Virus record (IMG/VR): IMGVR_UViG_3300010354_000416 | Location: 1 to 29,387 of that record | DNA: 29,387 nt | Origin: a virus | Direction: 5' to 3' (one strand) | Translations under genes and position numbers: made by a program | Notes under the pieces: generated by a model | Databases searched by the model: none | The model's input: the letters and a program-made list of their open reading frames with translations, nothing else | Told to the model about the DNA's origin: nothing | Shown here: positions 18,801 to 24,723 of the stretch, in pieces | How the letters are laid out: every line of letters starts with the position of its first letter | Numbering within the stretch: the stretch's first letter is position 1

Positions 18801-21270
18801 TCTCAAATTGTTGGATGATTTGTGGAAGGGTTCCGACGAACAGTTGGCTGTTGCCCGTATGGAGAAGTTGAACGCCTCTGTCGGTGCGCGTGTTTATCGT
18901 GCCGTGGTTGCTGACCAAACCAGGTTGAACAGGGTTTTGGATCAGACCAATCAGAAGTTGGTTGAGCGTGGTGGTGCGATTGAACGTCGTCTTGGTGAGT
19001 TGCCGTCTGGTGCTGCCGACGATTTTGTCGGCCCCACCGCCCCATTCGACTTGGCTATTGACGTACGTCGTGGACGTGCGGCGGCGACAAAGAAGAACTT
19101 TGATTCCTTGCTGGAGACGATTACTAGGCAGACCAATGGTCAGTACGATGCCAAGGTTCGTTTCCGTGAGTTGATTGCTCAGAAGAGGAATGCCAATAAG
19201 AGTCCTGTTGAGATTGTGGAGATGATGCGTGTTGAGATTGAGAAGTTGAAGCCTCGTCTACCGAAGAAGAATCTGCTTAAAGGCGAGTTTAGTGGTGTTG
19301 TTAGGATTACGGATTACGATTCGCTTACTACGAAGATAAATGATCTTCTTGACGAAGCAGACTTCATCGCTCGCAACTATATGATGCCTAGCGGCAAGTC
19401 TATTTTCTCCGATCAGCAAGATTATTTGATGGCACGTATTGGAAGCATGGAAACGGAAGCGGTTGCTTACGAGAAGGCTTTGGCTGGCCAGAAGCGTCTA
19501 ATGGCTCAAGACGACAGGAAGGCTGCTGCCGCCTTGTCCAAGCAAGCGGATCAGGCTGAGAAGGCTGTGGCTAAAGCGCAGAAGGCTTACGATGATGCTG
19601 TGGATCGTTTTGAGACGGCGACGATTGCTTACGGTGATGCACAGTATTCCGAGAATGCTCAGCGTCTTGAGAAGTATGCCGCCGAATTGAGTGACTTTGC
19701 AAAGCGCATTGAGGATCAGATGCCTGCTGGCAAGGTGAAGGATCCCAAGGATCTTCCTTTCGTGTTGGCGTTGCTTGACGAGTTTGAGCAGGTGATTGGT
19801 CGCAACGGGCCCGAATTGGCTAAGACTAACCCAGAGATTATCCCTACGTTGGAAAGGTTGCGCAACGACTATCTGGTTGCTCAAGTTAACTTCTTTATGG
19901 CTGACAAAAACGATCAGTTGTATCGTTCGTTCCAGAAGTTCATTGATGATGGCTCGTTTGGACGTACTGTTGAAGAACAGGTTTCTAAGGGATTCAAGAG
20001 TCTTGCTAGCATCGGTTTGCCGTCGTATCAGGCGCAGGAATGGTTGTCGGAATTGTCGGTGAACTTGAATCGTTTGAGCAAGCCAGAGTTCGTTCGTGGT
20101 TTGACACCATTCTTAACTAAGTACACAAGTTTCTTTAAAGCGTATGCCGTGTCGTCGCCTGGGTTCGTTGTGCGCAATACAATGAGCAACACGTTTATGT
20201 TATTTGCTGCTGGTGCAGATTTGAAGAGTATGAGTCAGGGCTTGGAGTTGTACGGCGCTTGGCGTCGTGCCGTGTCTGCTGGCGAGGAAGCCAAGTGGTT
20301 GGCTTCTCTGCCAGCGTCTCGCCGCAACCTTGTTGAGACTGCGGTCGCCGCGATGGACGCTTCAGGTTATGGTCGTGGTATGGAGGCCGTGCAAGCATTT
20401 AATCCGAAGCGCAAGTGGCTGGTTGATAACCGTTGGGTGAATACGTTCCGTAAGGCGAACGAAGTGTCGGAGGGTTCGGCACGTTTCATTCTTGCTTGGG
20501 ATTCGGTACGTAAGGGCGCGGACTTTGATGCGGCGACAGCAAGGGTGAAACGGTACTTGTTTGATTACGAGGCTACGAGTGCTGGCGATGAGGTGATGCG
20601 TTCTATTGTGCCGTTCTGGTTCTGGATGTCACGCAACTTGCCGATGCAGATTGTGAATCAGTATGAGAATCCTCGTGCCTATTTGATTTATCAGAAGGCG
20701 ATGAAGAATGTTGCTCAGGACGAGGATGAAGACGAGATGGTTCCGTCTTGGTTGAAGGAGCAGGGCGGCGTCAAGATTGGTACGAATACATACTTTGCTC
20801 CTGATCTTGGTTTCAATAGGATCAGCCAGCAGTTCAACGAGTTGAAAGACCCGAAGCGTCTGTTGTCGTATGTGAACCCTGCTTTGCGTGTGCCTGTTGA
20901 GTTGTTGGGTGAGCGTAGATTCTACAACGACGTTCCATTCAGCACTAAGGGCGAGCAACCTATGGGTGGCCCTGCGTCCTCCGCTGTGTCGGCGTTGGCT
21001 TCAATCTTAGGTCAAGAGAAGCGCACTCGTGAAGGTGATATGGGTGTTGATCCGAAGTTGAATTATGCGTTGATGAACTTGTTGCCGCCGCTGGCACAAA
21101 CTGAGCGTTTGTTGCCTGCGACGGATCTGTACAAGGGCAAGCAGGGTGGTTCTATTCTGTCGTACTTTGGTGTGCCGTTGAAGACTGTCACTCCGCAGAT
21201 GCGTGAGGCAGAGCAGAGGCGACGACAGATTGAGCAGGATGCGTTGAGGAAGAAGGCGTCTGGAGGCTGA
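12880..21270 (+). CDS. giant (2,796 aa) putative internal virion / ejection protein
   Basis: About 310 kDa, uninterrupted, read from ATG 12880 (a TTG at 12877 is possible; the ribosome site is weak). Residues ~20-200 hold Gly/Ala-rich semi-hydrophobic helices (LGKAVVKAGEVISMPGRAVV; WGNRLIGLAGDIVTDPLTYV) that could interact with membranes. QYFPHVLTDDA at ~405 resembles a motif seen in large phage polyvalent/inner proteins. Residues ~480-2,300 are mostly charged coiled coil with many Glu/Lys/Arg heptads. Near the end come SPGFVVRNTMSNTFMLFAAG (~2426) and VPFWFWMSRNLPMQ (2577-2590), the pattern of the C-terminus of very large phage virion proteins. I see no clear transglycosylase or protease catalytic motif. 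Size and position match the T7 gp16-like role of an ejected core protein, but at twice that size. Stop TGA 21268-21270 is one base before the lysin start. Confidence 0.72.
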   Translation: MAVYDSNKGFINPRLAGRSAVQSLQDVLKQQNLNTSTQLENPLRKDYWAGDVAKATQPELGGWKGFLTDVIESPLGKAVVKAGEVISMPGRAVVASFEELRDALDGDPNTAASWNDFTRNVANPMYGFGSLTGDVFEGDSGWAKWGNRLIGLAGDIVTDPLTYVSLGANKALGAVGKVDDVVEAGTKGMRITGRAGREALAVRVLDKTGNAELAKQVSRYGRRAMSTLSDDVFKQIGLERAGLYFMGRRIKGTTRIGQATERGLTSMRVWSGDHLFKRANEFFTLDDVKEARRALARGVAPTERAEAYLRMIASENTKRAAKAAQGRYAQASLRQLVTEVGEQNYRAASPNLYKALEGSVAVDALTQGERTVYDRVVSWFDDLWGRVDAGAKAVDPAQTTRKVNQYFPHVLTDDAIRFVTTNQSDFARGLREIIYNPLDPAGSFKPRMTIDDDFFGIKLKADDLKVERLNEIARNAGYKGDFFETNLAAVMDKYIGSYAEQMGLIARKKYLVDSGIFSKLERVDKVDKEAVKALRKSMTDTAASRSNAAKVVQKSVDDIRKIINEVTNNRLDDAQGRLGAWAKGVASADEAVELAGRAVVMTRQHLDEMSRVMNETSLAISNMFEGEAPDIVRYLEDGHQKLLRDIEDMRTNLSDVIASGEQTAARLKQIEDQVTSLRETEEILFQFGNSLQMHIDDVIDGKNIADSIVGADVLRGVKSAARGDIKIAGGRDKILADYVASPTFKMLNGEAEISFKKLREFTPESVLDIVQSAARGEAEIEDIRAAIIWMDAVSEGALSRGSRTEPSLRRLFELDGETKPGSLRRMAELQQWKKVLAEARQNKEFVRVEKTLNNYQKVYDDITTAVMVYYSSNKMLDEITGVKLYKYGGSKEAPLAEQLARITYDQDPRAFVKSFLAKPEYDSLQTFFADYLDDAFEGQLESYDDFIKSLTRLADSYDGFAQEVVFTSQRFGQEAVKTGSVRFDAMEFLVDINDIIRYGDAEDISDFIELMLSGRVKESPRVDPNAGAKLIDNEEIADAAKQRNRIPQGGPKAKGRTGRATTGGKSVDEIERIRSSIGNLERRIGQEETRIFVKKKLGESPADAVLRKTIIKFYLKELKEQNVAKSSLRSMIDAKSSELRKLNPKVRIGNVNAVWSSEIGVKAKSDIIDAWFAFETERRMKAVTDTLIPIGLMPDEVIAQRIYQKVAREFIGETQREISSLREVSDGLGKIYRAALEGQHADAASLHDEISKFLAQNNGNVHLAKHAGAAGGYEIRRSFELYGGRTGARGELERLRKLEIDLRKATTTAEKQAIRSQMGGQTYKGLSVERRRLMNEVWIPWYRSVTGRTKGRPTLREIQDALDAYAPKASAKAEKRAVLKAVKSGQSEIQAKAIERGRPYGSIAEDATREDMISWLASVAAIMRQQAFDTRKQFRGILNMADPFSVPTMADLGVRAVRGDAMPTFIADVARRTYDSLLRERDEIARIGIERRQIVGQVAQAEKKVGRATAARRVIEDESAVARPYKGQSEPYREFSSDDLKAAREAYKQISELSNDPNYLSGVERQQLNEIIKVLAQLDPIDQISLSHRLNDVARTKKLFEDGADIYMRNEKGEYVKVTRLKQIESLASDPNRVKDETFFIRRAIGAPTAQKEVMVGGKMQRSVAYKNAIAKYEREVLRADSIENKFAATEATRKSNAVKAQQIRDNAEKELAQFGAATESSIDDFIPIQTVSNQSRQEIIQIDRDISKLEIELARAINPADKGRMVSSDLFDQQLANVSSDADLIRNQIKDLRAKKESLLSRGGSIGIANLDAKEIEALFMPIVQGQVVPDIAALSKPGRLTAEMRPLWEAQQEVQQSLSRVGKEIRSLEQKGIRLDDAYRRRKISRAEYDVQRNLNESMIEEARRDMVSLRREYNKAQMRIEAADPDIRNAILYKIQDISDLINDGVLTLDDIVESVAEAGSRASEATIKARLKLLDDLWKGSDEQLAVARMEKLNASVGARVYRAVVADQTRLNRVLDQTNQKLVERGGAIERRLGELPSGAADDFVGPTAPFDLAIDVRRGRAAATKKNFDSLLETITRQTNGQYDAKVRFRELIAQKRNANKSPVEIVEMMRVEIEKLKPRLPKKNLLKGEFSGVVRITDYDSLTTKINDLLDEADFIARNYMMPSGKSIFSDQQDYLMARIGSMETEAVAYEKALAGQKRLMAQDDRKAAAALSKQADQAEKAVAKAQKAYDDAVDRFETATIAYGDAQYSENAQRLEKYAAELSDFAKRIEDQMPAGKVKDPKDLPFVLALLDEFEQVIGRNGPELAKTNPEIIPTLERLRNDYLVAQVNFFMADKNDQLYRSFQKFIDDGSFGRTVEEQVSKGFKSLASIGLPSYQAQEWLSELSVNLNRLSKPEFVRGLTPFLTKYTSFFKAYAVSSPGFVVRNTMSNTFMLFAAGADLKSMSQGLELYGAWRRAVSAGEEAKWLASLPASRRNLVETAVAAMDASGYGRGMEAVQAFNPKRKWLVDNRWVNTFRKANEVSEGSARFILAWDSVRKGADFDAATARVKRYLFDYEATSAGDEVMRSIVPFWFWMSRNLPMQIVNQYENPRAYLIYQKAMKNVAQDEDEDEMVPSWLKEQGGVKIGTNTYFAPDLGFNRISQQFNELKDPKRLLSYVNPALRVPVELLGERRFYNDVPFSTKGEQPMGGPASSAVSALASILGQEKRTREGDMGVDPKLNYALMNLLPPLAQTERLLPATDLYKGKQGGSILSYFGVPLKTVTPQMREAEQRRRQIEQDALRKKASGG

Positions 21271-21271
21271 G

Positions 21272-21727
21272 ATGGCAAAGCGTAAGTATACGGGGTTTGA
21301 CGGGATTGCTCAGGGGTATTTGGCTGGGACTGAACGATTCAAGAACATGGTTCTGTTTCTTCATGGTGGGAAGTTGAAGAACTATGGTTCGTTTCAGATA
21401 CGAAAGATCCGCGGTACCGACAAGATGTCTGTTCATTCAACTGGTCGGGCGATCGATTTCGGTTACGTGAACCGTGAGGACGGTTTGACGTTTATTGATT
21501 TCTTGGTACGAAACGCTGAGGCGTTCGGCATTGAGGCTATCCACGATTACCGCTATGGTGATTGGGGTCGTGGATGGTATTGCAATAAGGGTGACTGGAC
21601 TGTCTACAAGAAGAATTCAATTGGTCGTGGCGGGAACTGGGTTCATGTTGAACTCAGCCCCGCCATCGCCAAAGACGCAGGATACATTGATGCTGTTTTT
21701 AACTGCCTTCTTGCTCCTGCTCGCTAG
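21272..21727 (+). CDS. endolysin, M15-type (LAS) peptidoglycan peptidase
   Basis: 151-residue single-domain lysin that should cut peptide bonds in peptidoglycan at the end of infection. ATG 21272 follows GGAGG at 21262-21266. SVHSTGRAIDFGY at 53-65 is the M15/LAS motif S-x-H-x-x-G-x-A-x-D, giving zinc ligands His55 and Asp62. The second signature, WVHVEL at 123-128, gives the third ligand His125. In LAS enzymes the catalytic acid normally lies three residues before that His, but Asn122 is there in this protein. No signal peptide or wall-binding domain is present, so export needs a holin. The C-terminal end overlaps a one-helix protein in another frame and a gene on the opposite strand. Confidence 0.78.
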   Translation: MAKRKYTGFDGIAQGYLAGTERFKNMVLFLHGGKLKNYGSFQIRKIRGTDKMSVHSTGRAIDFGYVNREDGLTFIDFLVRNAEAFGIEAIHDYRYGDWGRGWYCNKGDWTVYKKNSIGRGGNWVHVELSPAIAKDAGYIDAVFNCLLAPAR

Positions 21728-21797
21728 TGTTTTCTACGGCCTCTTTAAGGCTGTCAGCGATTACATGGATGAACATGAGCAAATCCATGAGGGCTAG
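21690..21797 (+). CDS. 35-residue one-helix membrane protein, holin candidate
   Basis: Short frame starting inside the end of the lysin gene. ATG 21690 is preceded by AGGA at 21679-21682. The product starts MLFLTAFLLLLASVFYGLF, one hydrophobic helix of about 18 residues, and ends in a charged tail with DYMDEHEQIHEG. A tiny hydrophobic protein overlapping a lysin lacking a signal peptide fits a holin or a lysis helper. It also overlaps a minus-strand gene by 99 bases, which may instead mean that one of the two is not translated. I judge it plausible, not proven. Confidence 0.45.
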   Translation: MLFLTAFLLLLASVFYGLFKAVSDYMDEHEQIHEG

Positions 21798-21965
21798 CAC
21801 ACTACCTTTGCTTGCTTTCTCATAGGTTGCCAGGAACTCTGTAGCCCCTTCGTGGGGCACATACATTCCGATCTCATAGTATGTCGTCGCATCTTTGACG
21901 ATCTTCTCCGCTTTCGCTTTGAGATCTTCAATGTCACGAGGATCAATCCCTTCAAAGTCGCTCAC
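21699..21965 (-). CDS. unknown 88-residue protein, last gene of the early operon
   Basis: Read from GTG 21965, which has a strong ribosome site (AAGGAG, complement of 21972-21977, six bases away) and overlaps the preceding gene's stop as GTGA. The N-terminus is acidic (M-S-D-F-E-G-I-D-P-R-D-I-E-D), then helical with Lys/Ala (KAKAEKIVKDATTYYEIGMY). Residues ~55-75 are mildly hydrophobic (SVLALMDLLMFIHVIADSL) and the tail is Glu/Gln-rich. No known family is recognised. Its 3' end lies over the lysin end and the holin candidate on the other strand, so late and early transcripts are antisense here. Confidence 0.72.
   Translation of the reverse strand: MSDFEGIDPRDIEDLKAKAEKIVKDATTYYEIGMYVPHEGATEFLATYEKASKGSVLALMDLLMFIHVIADSLKEAVENTSEQEQEGS
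21844..21858. terminator. weak hairpin near the convergence point
   Basis: GCCCC-TTCGT-GGGGC, five G-C pairs, 47 bases after the last + strand stop and inside the minus-strand gene. No T-run follows. It may pause or end late transcripts, but it is also explained by the codons it spans. Confidence 0.25.
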
Positions 21966-22129
21966 TTGATTCTCCTTCTATTGATCGGCTTGAACATGAA
22001 GTGAACCAAAGTTTTGTTACGAAGATCTCTCACATTGTGAAGATGCGTCTTGGGCATACCAGCCTCAACGATGGATTGCTCCAATCTGTCAAGGAGTCTT
22101 TCTAGTTCATTCATCTCCGCTGGAGTCAT
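21962..22129 (-). CDS. 55-residue basic helical protein
   Basis: Short gene found between two longer ones. It runs from ATG 22129 to a TGA at 21964-21962 that overlaps the next gene's GTG as GTGA, and it overlaps the previous gene by 23 bases. An in-frame ATG at 22114 is an alternative start. The product begins MTPAEMNELERLLDRLEQSI (an amphipathic helix) and ends with a basic tail, K-P-I-N-R-R-R-I-K. It has no recognised domain. Seamless packing with both neighbours, and its containing the next gene's ribosome site, support it as coding. Confidence 0.65.
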   Translation of the reverse strand: MTPAEMNELERLLDRLEQSIVEAGMPKTHLHNVRDLRNKTLVHFMFKPINRRRIK

Positions 22130-22292
22130 TCCCCTGAAACCTTTCCTTGATCTGGTCTGCGATGTTTCCGATCTCGTTCAACGCTTTTTCGTTGCCCGAG
22201 GTGATCCACAGCACGACCGCCAAGGTGAGTGCCGCAATGTCGGGGAATGCGATGTCCCCACCTTCGTTGATCATGTCTTTGGTGGTGCTCAT
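22107..22292 (-). CDS. 61-residue protein with one membrane helix
   Basis: Read from ATG 22292, which overlaps the previous stop as TAATG. A longer frame to 22373 would overlap the upstream gene by 82 bases and is not needed. Residues ~17-34 (PDIAALTLAVVLWITSG) form one predicted membrane-spanning helix, flanked by an acidic, Gly-containing N-terminus and a charged C-terminal helix ending in a Ser/Asp/Glu tail. It could be an inner-membrane modulator or a second lysis protein; nothing in the sequence decides. It is in the early operon rather than beside the lysin, which favours a membrane role early in infection. Confidence 0.65.
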   Translation of the reverse strand: MSTTKDMINEGGDIAFPDIAALTLAVVLWITSGNEKALNEIGNIADQIKERFQGNDSSGDE

Positions 22293-23059
22293 TATTGAAT
22301 CTCCAGTTCTAGGGTGAAAGTGTTGGCCAGCAACATCAGGCCGATAACAGCATAGCCCAGTAAGTCCATCCAAGAGTCTAAAAGGGACTCGTTCATCGCA
22401 TTTTTATTTCGCAGGTTTTTGATGCGAGCAATCTTGTCGGACATTCGGACACAGATGCCGATGTCACCGAATGCGAGGATGTTGTCGTGACCGTAGTCAG
22501 CCTGCTTTGAGCAGAGCAGTTCGTGGATTGAGTCCAACGTCACGTCGTAGCCACGCAGATGGCTGATGGCGTACAGGGCGACGGACGAGAACAGTTCGTG
22601 AATGTCGGGTGCGAACATGTCACCCTTTTCGTCTACGTACACGATCAGTTGCGATTGAAGGGCATCCAGCCCGTTGTCACTCGTGATGATGCAGATTCCG
22701 CTGTTCACTTCTTCTAGTTGTGACCAGCATGCTTCGTTCCAATTGTTGAACATTTTGTACCTCCTGTTGATTGATGGTTTGTTGATGAGTTGTTTGCGTA
22801 GTTCTTCCATTGCTTTCTGTGCAAGCCTCCATGCGTGAGGCTTGCTACATCCGAGTCTGTCTCCCAGTTTGCTGTATGGGATTCGCTCGTAGAAGATTGC
22901 CTCTATACATAGTTTGGATTGCGGCGACAGGGACTCTACGGCTTTGATCACCGTACTGATGTGTTCGGTGTTGGTGTCGTAGGGGATGTCGCCTAGTTGC
23001 AGAAGCCATTCGGCTTCGTTCTTCGGTTCTGCCGCATAGATGTCAGGGTTGAAGATCAT
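22292..23059 (-). CDS. sigma-region-4-like HTH fused to Nmad1 (DUF1599) domain
   Basis: 255-residue protein from ATG 23059, overlapping the previous gene by 17 bases. Residues ~40-92 (LSPQSKLCIEAIFYERIPYS, then KLGDRLGCSKPHAWRLAQKA) look like sigma-70 region 4: a helix-turn-helix that reads the -35 element. Residues ~170-245 match DUF1599/nucleotide-modification-associated domain 1 (PF07659): ADYGHDNILAFGDIGICVR, then MSDKIARIKNL, NESLLDSW and DLLGYAVIGLMLL. The join (SINRRYKMFNNWNEA) contains AGGAGG followed six bases later by ATG 22753, giving a second complete start for a 153-residue Nmad1-only product. So one gene may give two proteins: a long DNA-binding form and a short form. The role in transcription switching or nucleotide metabolism is inferred. 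Confidence 0.7.
   Translation of the reverse strand: MIFNPDIYAAEPKNEAEWLLQLGDIPYDTNTEHISTVIKAVESLSPQSKLCIEAIFYERIPYSKLGDRLGCSKPHAWRLAQKAMEELRKQLINKPSINRRYKMFNNWNEACWSQLEEVNSGICIITSDNGLDALQSQLIVYVDEKGDMFAPDIHELFSSVALYAISHLRGYDVTLDSIHELLCSKQADYGHDNILAFGDIGICVRMSDKIARIKNLRNKNAMNESLLDSWMDLLGYAVIGLMLLANTFTLELEIQ
22760..22765 (-). promoter_or_regulatory. strong internal ribosome binding site
   Basis: AGGAGG on the minus strand, six bases before an in-frame ATG (22753) within the sigma4/Nmad1 gene. It encodes Arg-Arg in the long product and is one of the best ribosome sites in the whole early module, better than that of the gene's own start. Confidence 0.7.
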
Positions 23060-23507
23060 GTTTGATCGGCTCCGCTGGGAAGTTTGCTATGGGCAGGGCG
23101 AAGTATGGTTTGTTGTTGTCGGGGAATCTTGCGACTTCGCCGTGTGTGTGGCAGGCTCTTGTCCAGTCTTCTAGGGTGGCATCCCAGTAGCGTTTGCGTC
23201 CTGAGTCCCACACCCAGATGCGGACTGGTCCGATGCATGACCATGTTGCGAGTGCTGACAGTTTCTCAAACTTGACTTTGAGTTTGCCGTCGCCACGTGA
23301 TGTGCATCCCATGACCTCATACATGAATGTTGAGGTCATGAAGTCGGGTGCGTATCGCATAGGGTCTAGCATTCCTCGTACGTCAAAGTCTGGGCGGTTG
23401 AGTCCGACACGGTGGGCGTAGGGGTGCACCGACAAAAAGGCGTTCTCTGCGGTGTCTCCCATTGTGCCGAGACGGTTAGCCCATGTTTGGTCTTTGAAGT
23501 TGCTCAT
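23043..23507 (-). CDS. conserved-type phage protein, possible PD-(D/E)XK-like fold
   Basis: 154 residues from ATG 23507, which overlaps the RusA stop as ATGA. The longer frame to 23552 is not favoured. Visible elements are an acidic N-terminal helix (GDTAENAF), then RYAPDFM, MYEVMGC and KVKFEKLSALATW, followed by the strand VRIWVWDSGRKRYW. The order helix-Glu, Pro-Asp-Phe, Glu-x-Met, Lys-x-x-Lys echoes nuclease cores of the PD-(D/E)XK type, but the usual Lys of E-x-K is Met, so activity is doubtful. It follows a resolvase gene, so a role in DNA processing is possible. No firm name can be given. Confidence 0.6.
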   Translation of the reverse strand: MSNFKDQTWANRLGTMGDTAENAFLSVHPYAHRVGLNRPDFDVRGMLDPMRYAPDFMTSTFMYEVMGCTSRGDGKLKVKFEKLSALATWSCIGPVRIWVWDSGRKRYWDATLEDWTRACHTHGEVARFPDNNKPYFALPIANFPAEPIKHDLQP

Positions 23508-23920
23508 GCTTTTATCGCCACGATCTTGACGACTTGTGAGTCGTCTGCCCATGCTACACCGTTCAACCCGTCAAGGACGGTTTTCACGTAGTTGTCAAGG
23601 TCGCCTCGTAGGGATGCCTTGCCTTCTATGTCGATTCGTTCAACAATGACTGCTGTGCCTTCTTTGTCTACGACGATGTGTACGGCAACTTCTCCGTGGA
23701 ACACAGGACCATCCCATGCGGCGGCTACAGCCTTCTCTGCTTCCACCGTTTTGGACGGTGTGTACATGAAGGGTTTGCCTGCTTTGGATGTGGTCGCTCG
23801 TGGACGTTCCTTCGGGTGCGGTTTGCCTTCTATGTAGATGGAGTGTGACCGTACGCTCGTACCAGCAACTTCTCCAGTTCCAGTCGGCCTGCTTCGCCCC
23901 TGATCATGTACTTTCCCCAT
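23504..23920 (-). CDS. rusA: RusA-family Holliday junction resolvase
   Basis: 138-residue endonuclease that cuts four-way DNA junctions as a dimer, resolving recombination and replication intermediates before packaging. The RusA (PF05866) signature is clear: PHPKERPRA at 35-42 (N-terminal strand and basic loop), FMYTP at ~51-55, and RGDLDNYVKTVLDGLNG from 105 with Asp107, Asp109 and Lys113, then WADDSQV with Asp126/127. These Asp and Lys residues correspond to the catalytic set in E. coli RusA. The only start codon available in frame is ATG 23920, so the gene overlaps the primase gene by 91 bases, with a GGAGG 13 bases before the start. It is ATGA-linked to the next gene. Confidence 0.88.
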   Translation of the reverse strand: MGKVHDQGRSRPTGTGEVAGTSVRSHSIYIEGKPHPKERPRATTSKAGKPFMYTPSKTVEAEKAVAAAWDGPVFHGEVAVHIVVDKEGTAVIVERIDIEGKASLRGDLDNYVKTVLDGLNGVAWADDSQVVKIVAIKA

Positions 23921-24723
23921 CTTGTATCAGCGTCCTCCAAAATAGACATGGCATCCTCGGGATTGAGGTTTGCCTTACGGCATTCGTGTGCGAGGTGTGT
24001 CAGGGTTGTTGACCTGTCACGCCCCTCTAACGGGCCATCACGGAAGATGGTTCGTCCTAAGGGCGTGAGTCGCCTCGCGGATTCTGTCATGTCATGTGTT
24101 GGTGGTGTCGCCGTGTATGAGATCACGGGCGGACGATAGTAGGCGGCGAGTCGGATGATGGTGTCAGCCGAAGTGTAGCGGTTGAACGCTTCACGTACGA
24201 ACTCGTCTACTGGTATGGCCTGTAGGTCTCGTGTGACCATGACACGTCGCCCTGTCCCGTCGTTGGGGTAGGGGAGACGCACATAGTTGCCAACTTGACC
24301 TTTCATGAGCGTCTCTTGTTTCGGGTTCACTTCCTTGGCAGGAAGTTCTGCGACTTGATGTGCCGCTAGAAACATTCGTCTCATGTGTTTGGCTTGGATG
24401 AGTTCGGGTGTGAACACCCAGATGTGGTAGCCACGGCGTGTGCGTTCAACCCACGAGTGAACCCCTGCCGCTTCAAAGGCGTCGTGTAGAAGCCATGCGT
24501 GGTCAGGGTTGTCGTAGTCAATGTCGGAGCATCCCCACACACACATCGTCTCGCCGTTGAACGGGACGCATGGGTATACGCCGATGAACGCTTCACCGAA
24601 TAGGTGTTCTTTGAACGTGGCTTCACGCAACGGTTCCCGAACGCATCCACCTTCCCACGCCCCGTAGCAGTCTCCACGTCCACGGAACAGGGTGATGAAG
24701 TCGTTGAGGATGTCGTCACTCAC
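23830..24723 (-). CDS. archaeo-eukaryotic-type (AEP) primase
   Basis: 297 residues from GTG 24723, which overlaps the helicase stop by eight bases. An upstream frame to 24810 would overlap far more and looks non-coding. Motifs of AEP primases are in order: CSDIDYD with Asp67 and Asp69 (metal-binding D-h-D), SWVERTRRGYHIWVF with His100 (the s-x-H motif), and GNYVRLPYP around 145-152. This resembles the TOTE/bifunctional primase branch. The C-terminal ~100 residues are helical (LTHLAHECRKANLNPEDAM), as in primase C-terminal domains that partner a helicase. Directly next to a DnaB-like helicase, it probably makes primers at the fork in place of DnaG. Fork-partner pairing is inferred from gene order. 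Confidence 0.82.
   Translation of the reverse strand: MSDDILNDFITLFRGRGDCYGAWEGGCVREPLREATFKEHLFGEAFIGVYPCVPFNGETMCVWGCSDIDYDNPDHAWLLHDAFEAAGVHSWVERTRRGYHIWVFTPELIQAKHMRRMFLAAHQVAELPAKEVNPKQETLMKGQVGNYVRLPYPNDGTGRRVMVTRDLQAIPVDEFVREAFNRYTSADTIIRLAAYYRPPVISYTATPPTHDMTESARRLTPLGRTIFRDGPLEGRDRSTTLTHLAHECRKANLNPEDAMSILEDADTRWGKYMIRGEAGRLELEKLLVRAYGHTPST

Noticed and set aside
22107-22373. Longer start for the 61-residue membrane protein
   Set aside because: The extension lies over the Nmad1 coding end, and ATG 22292 gives a clean TAATG join.
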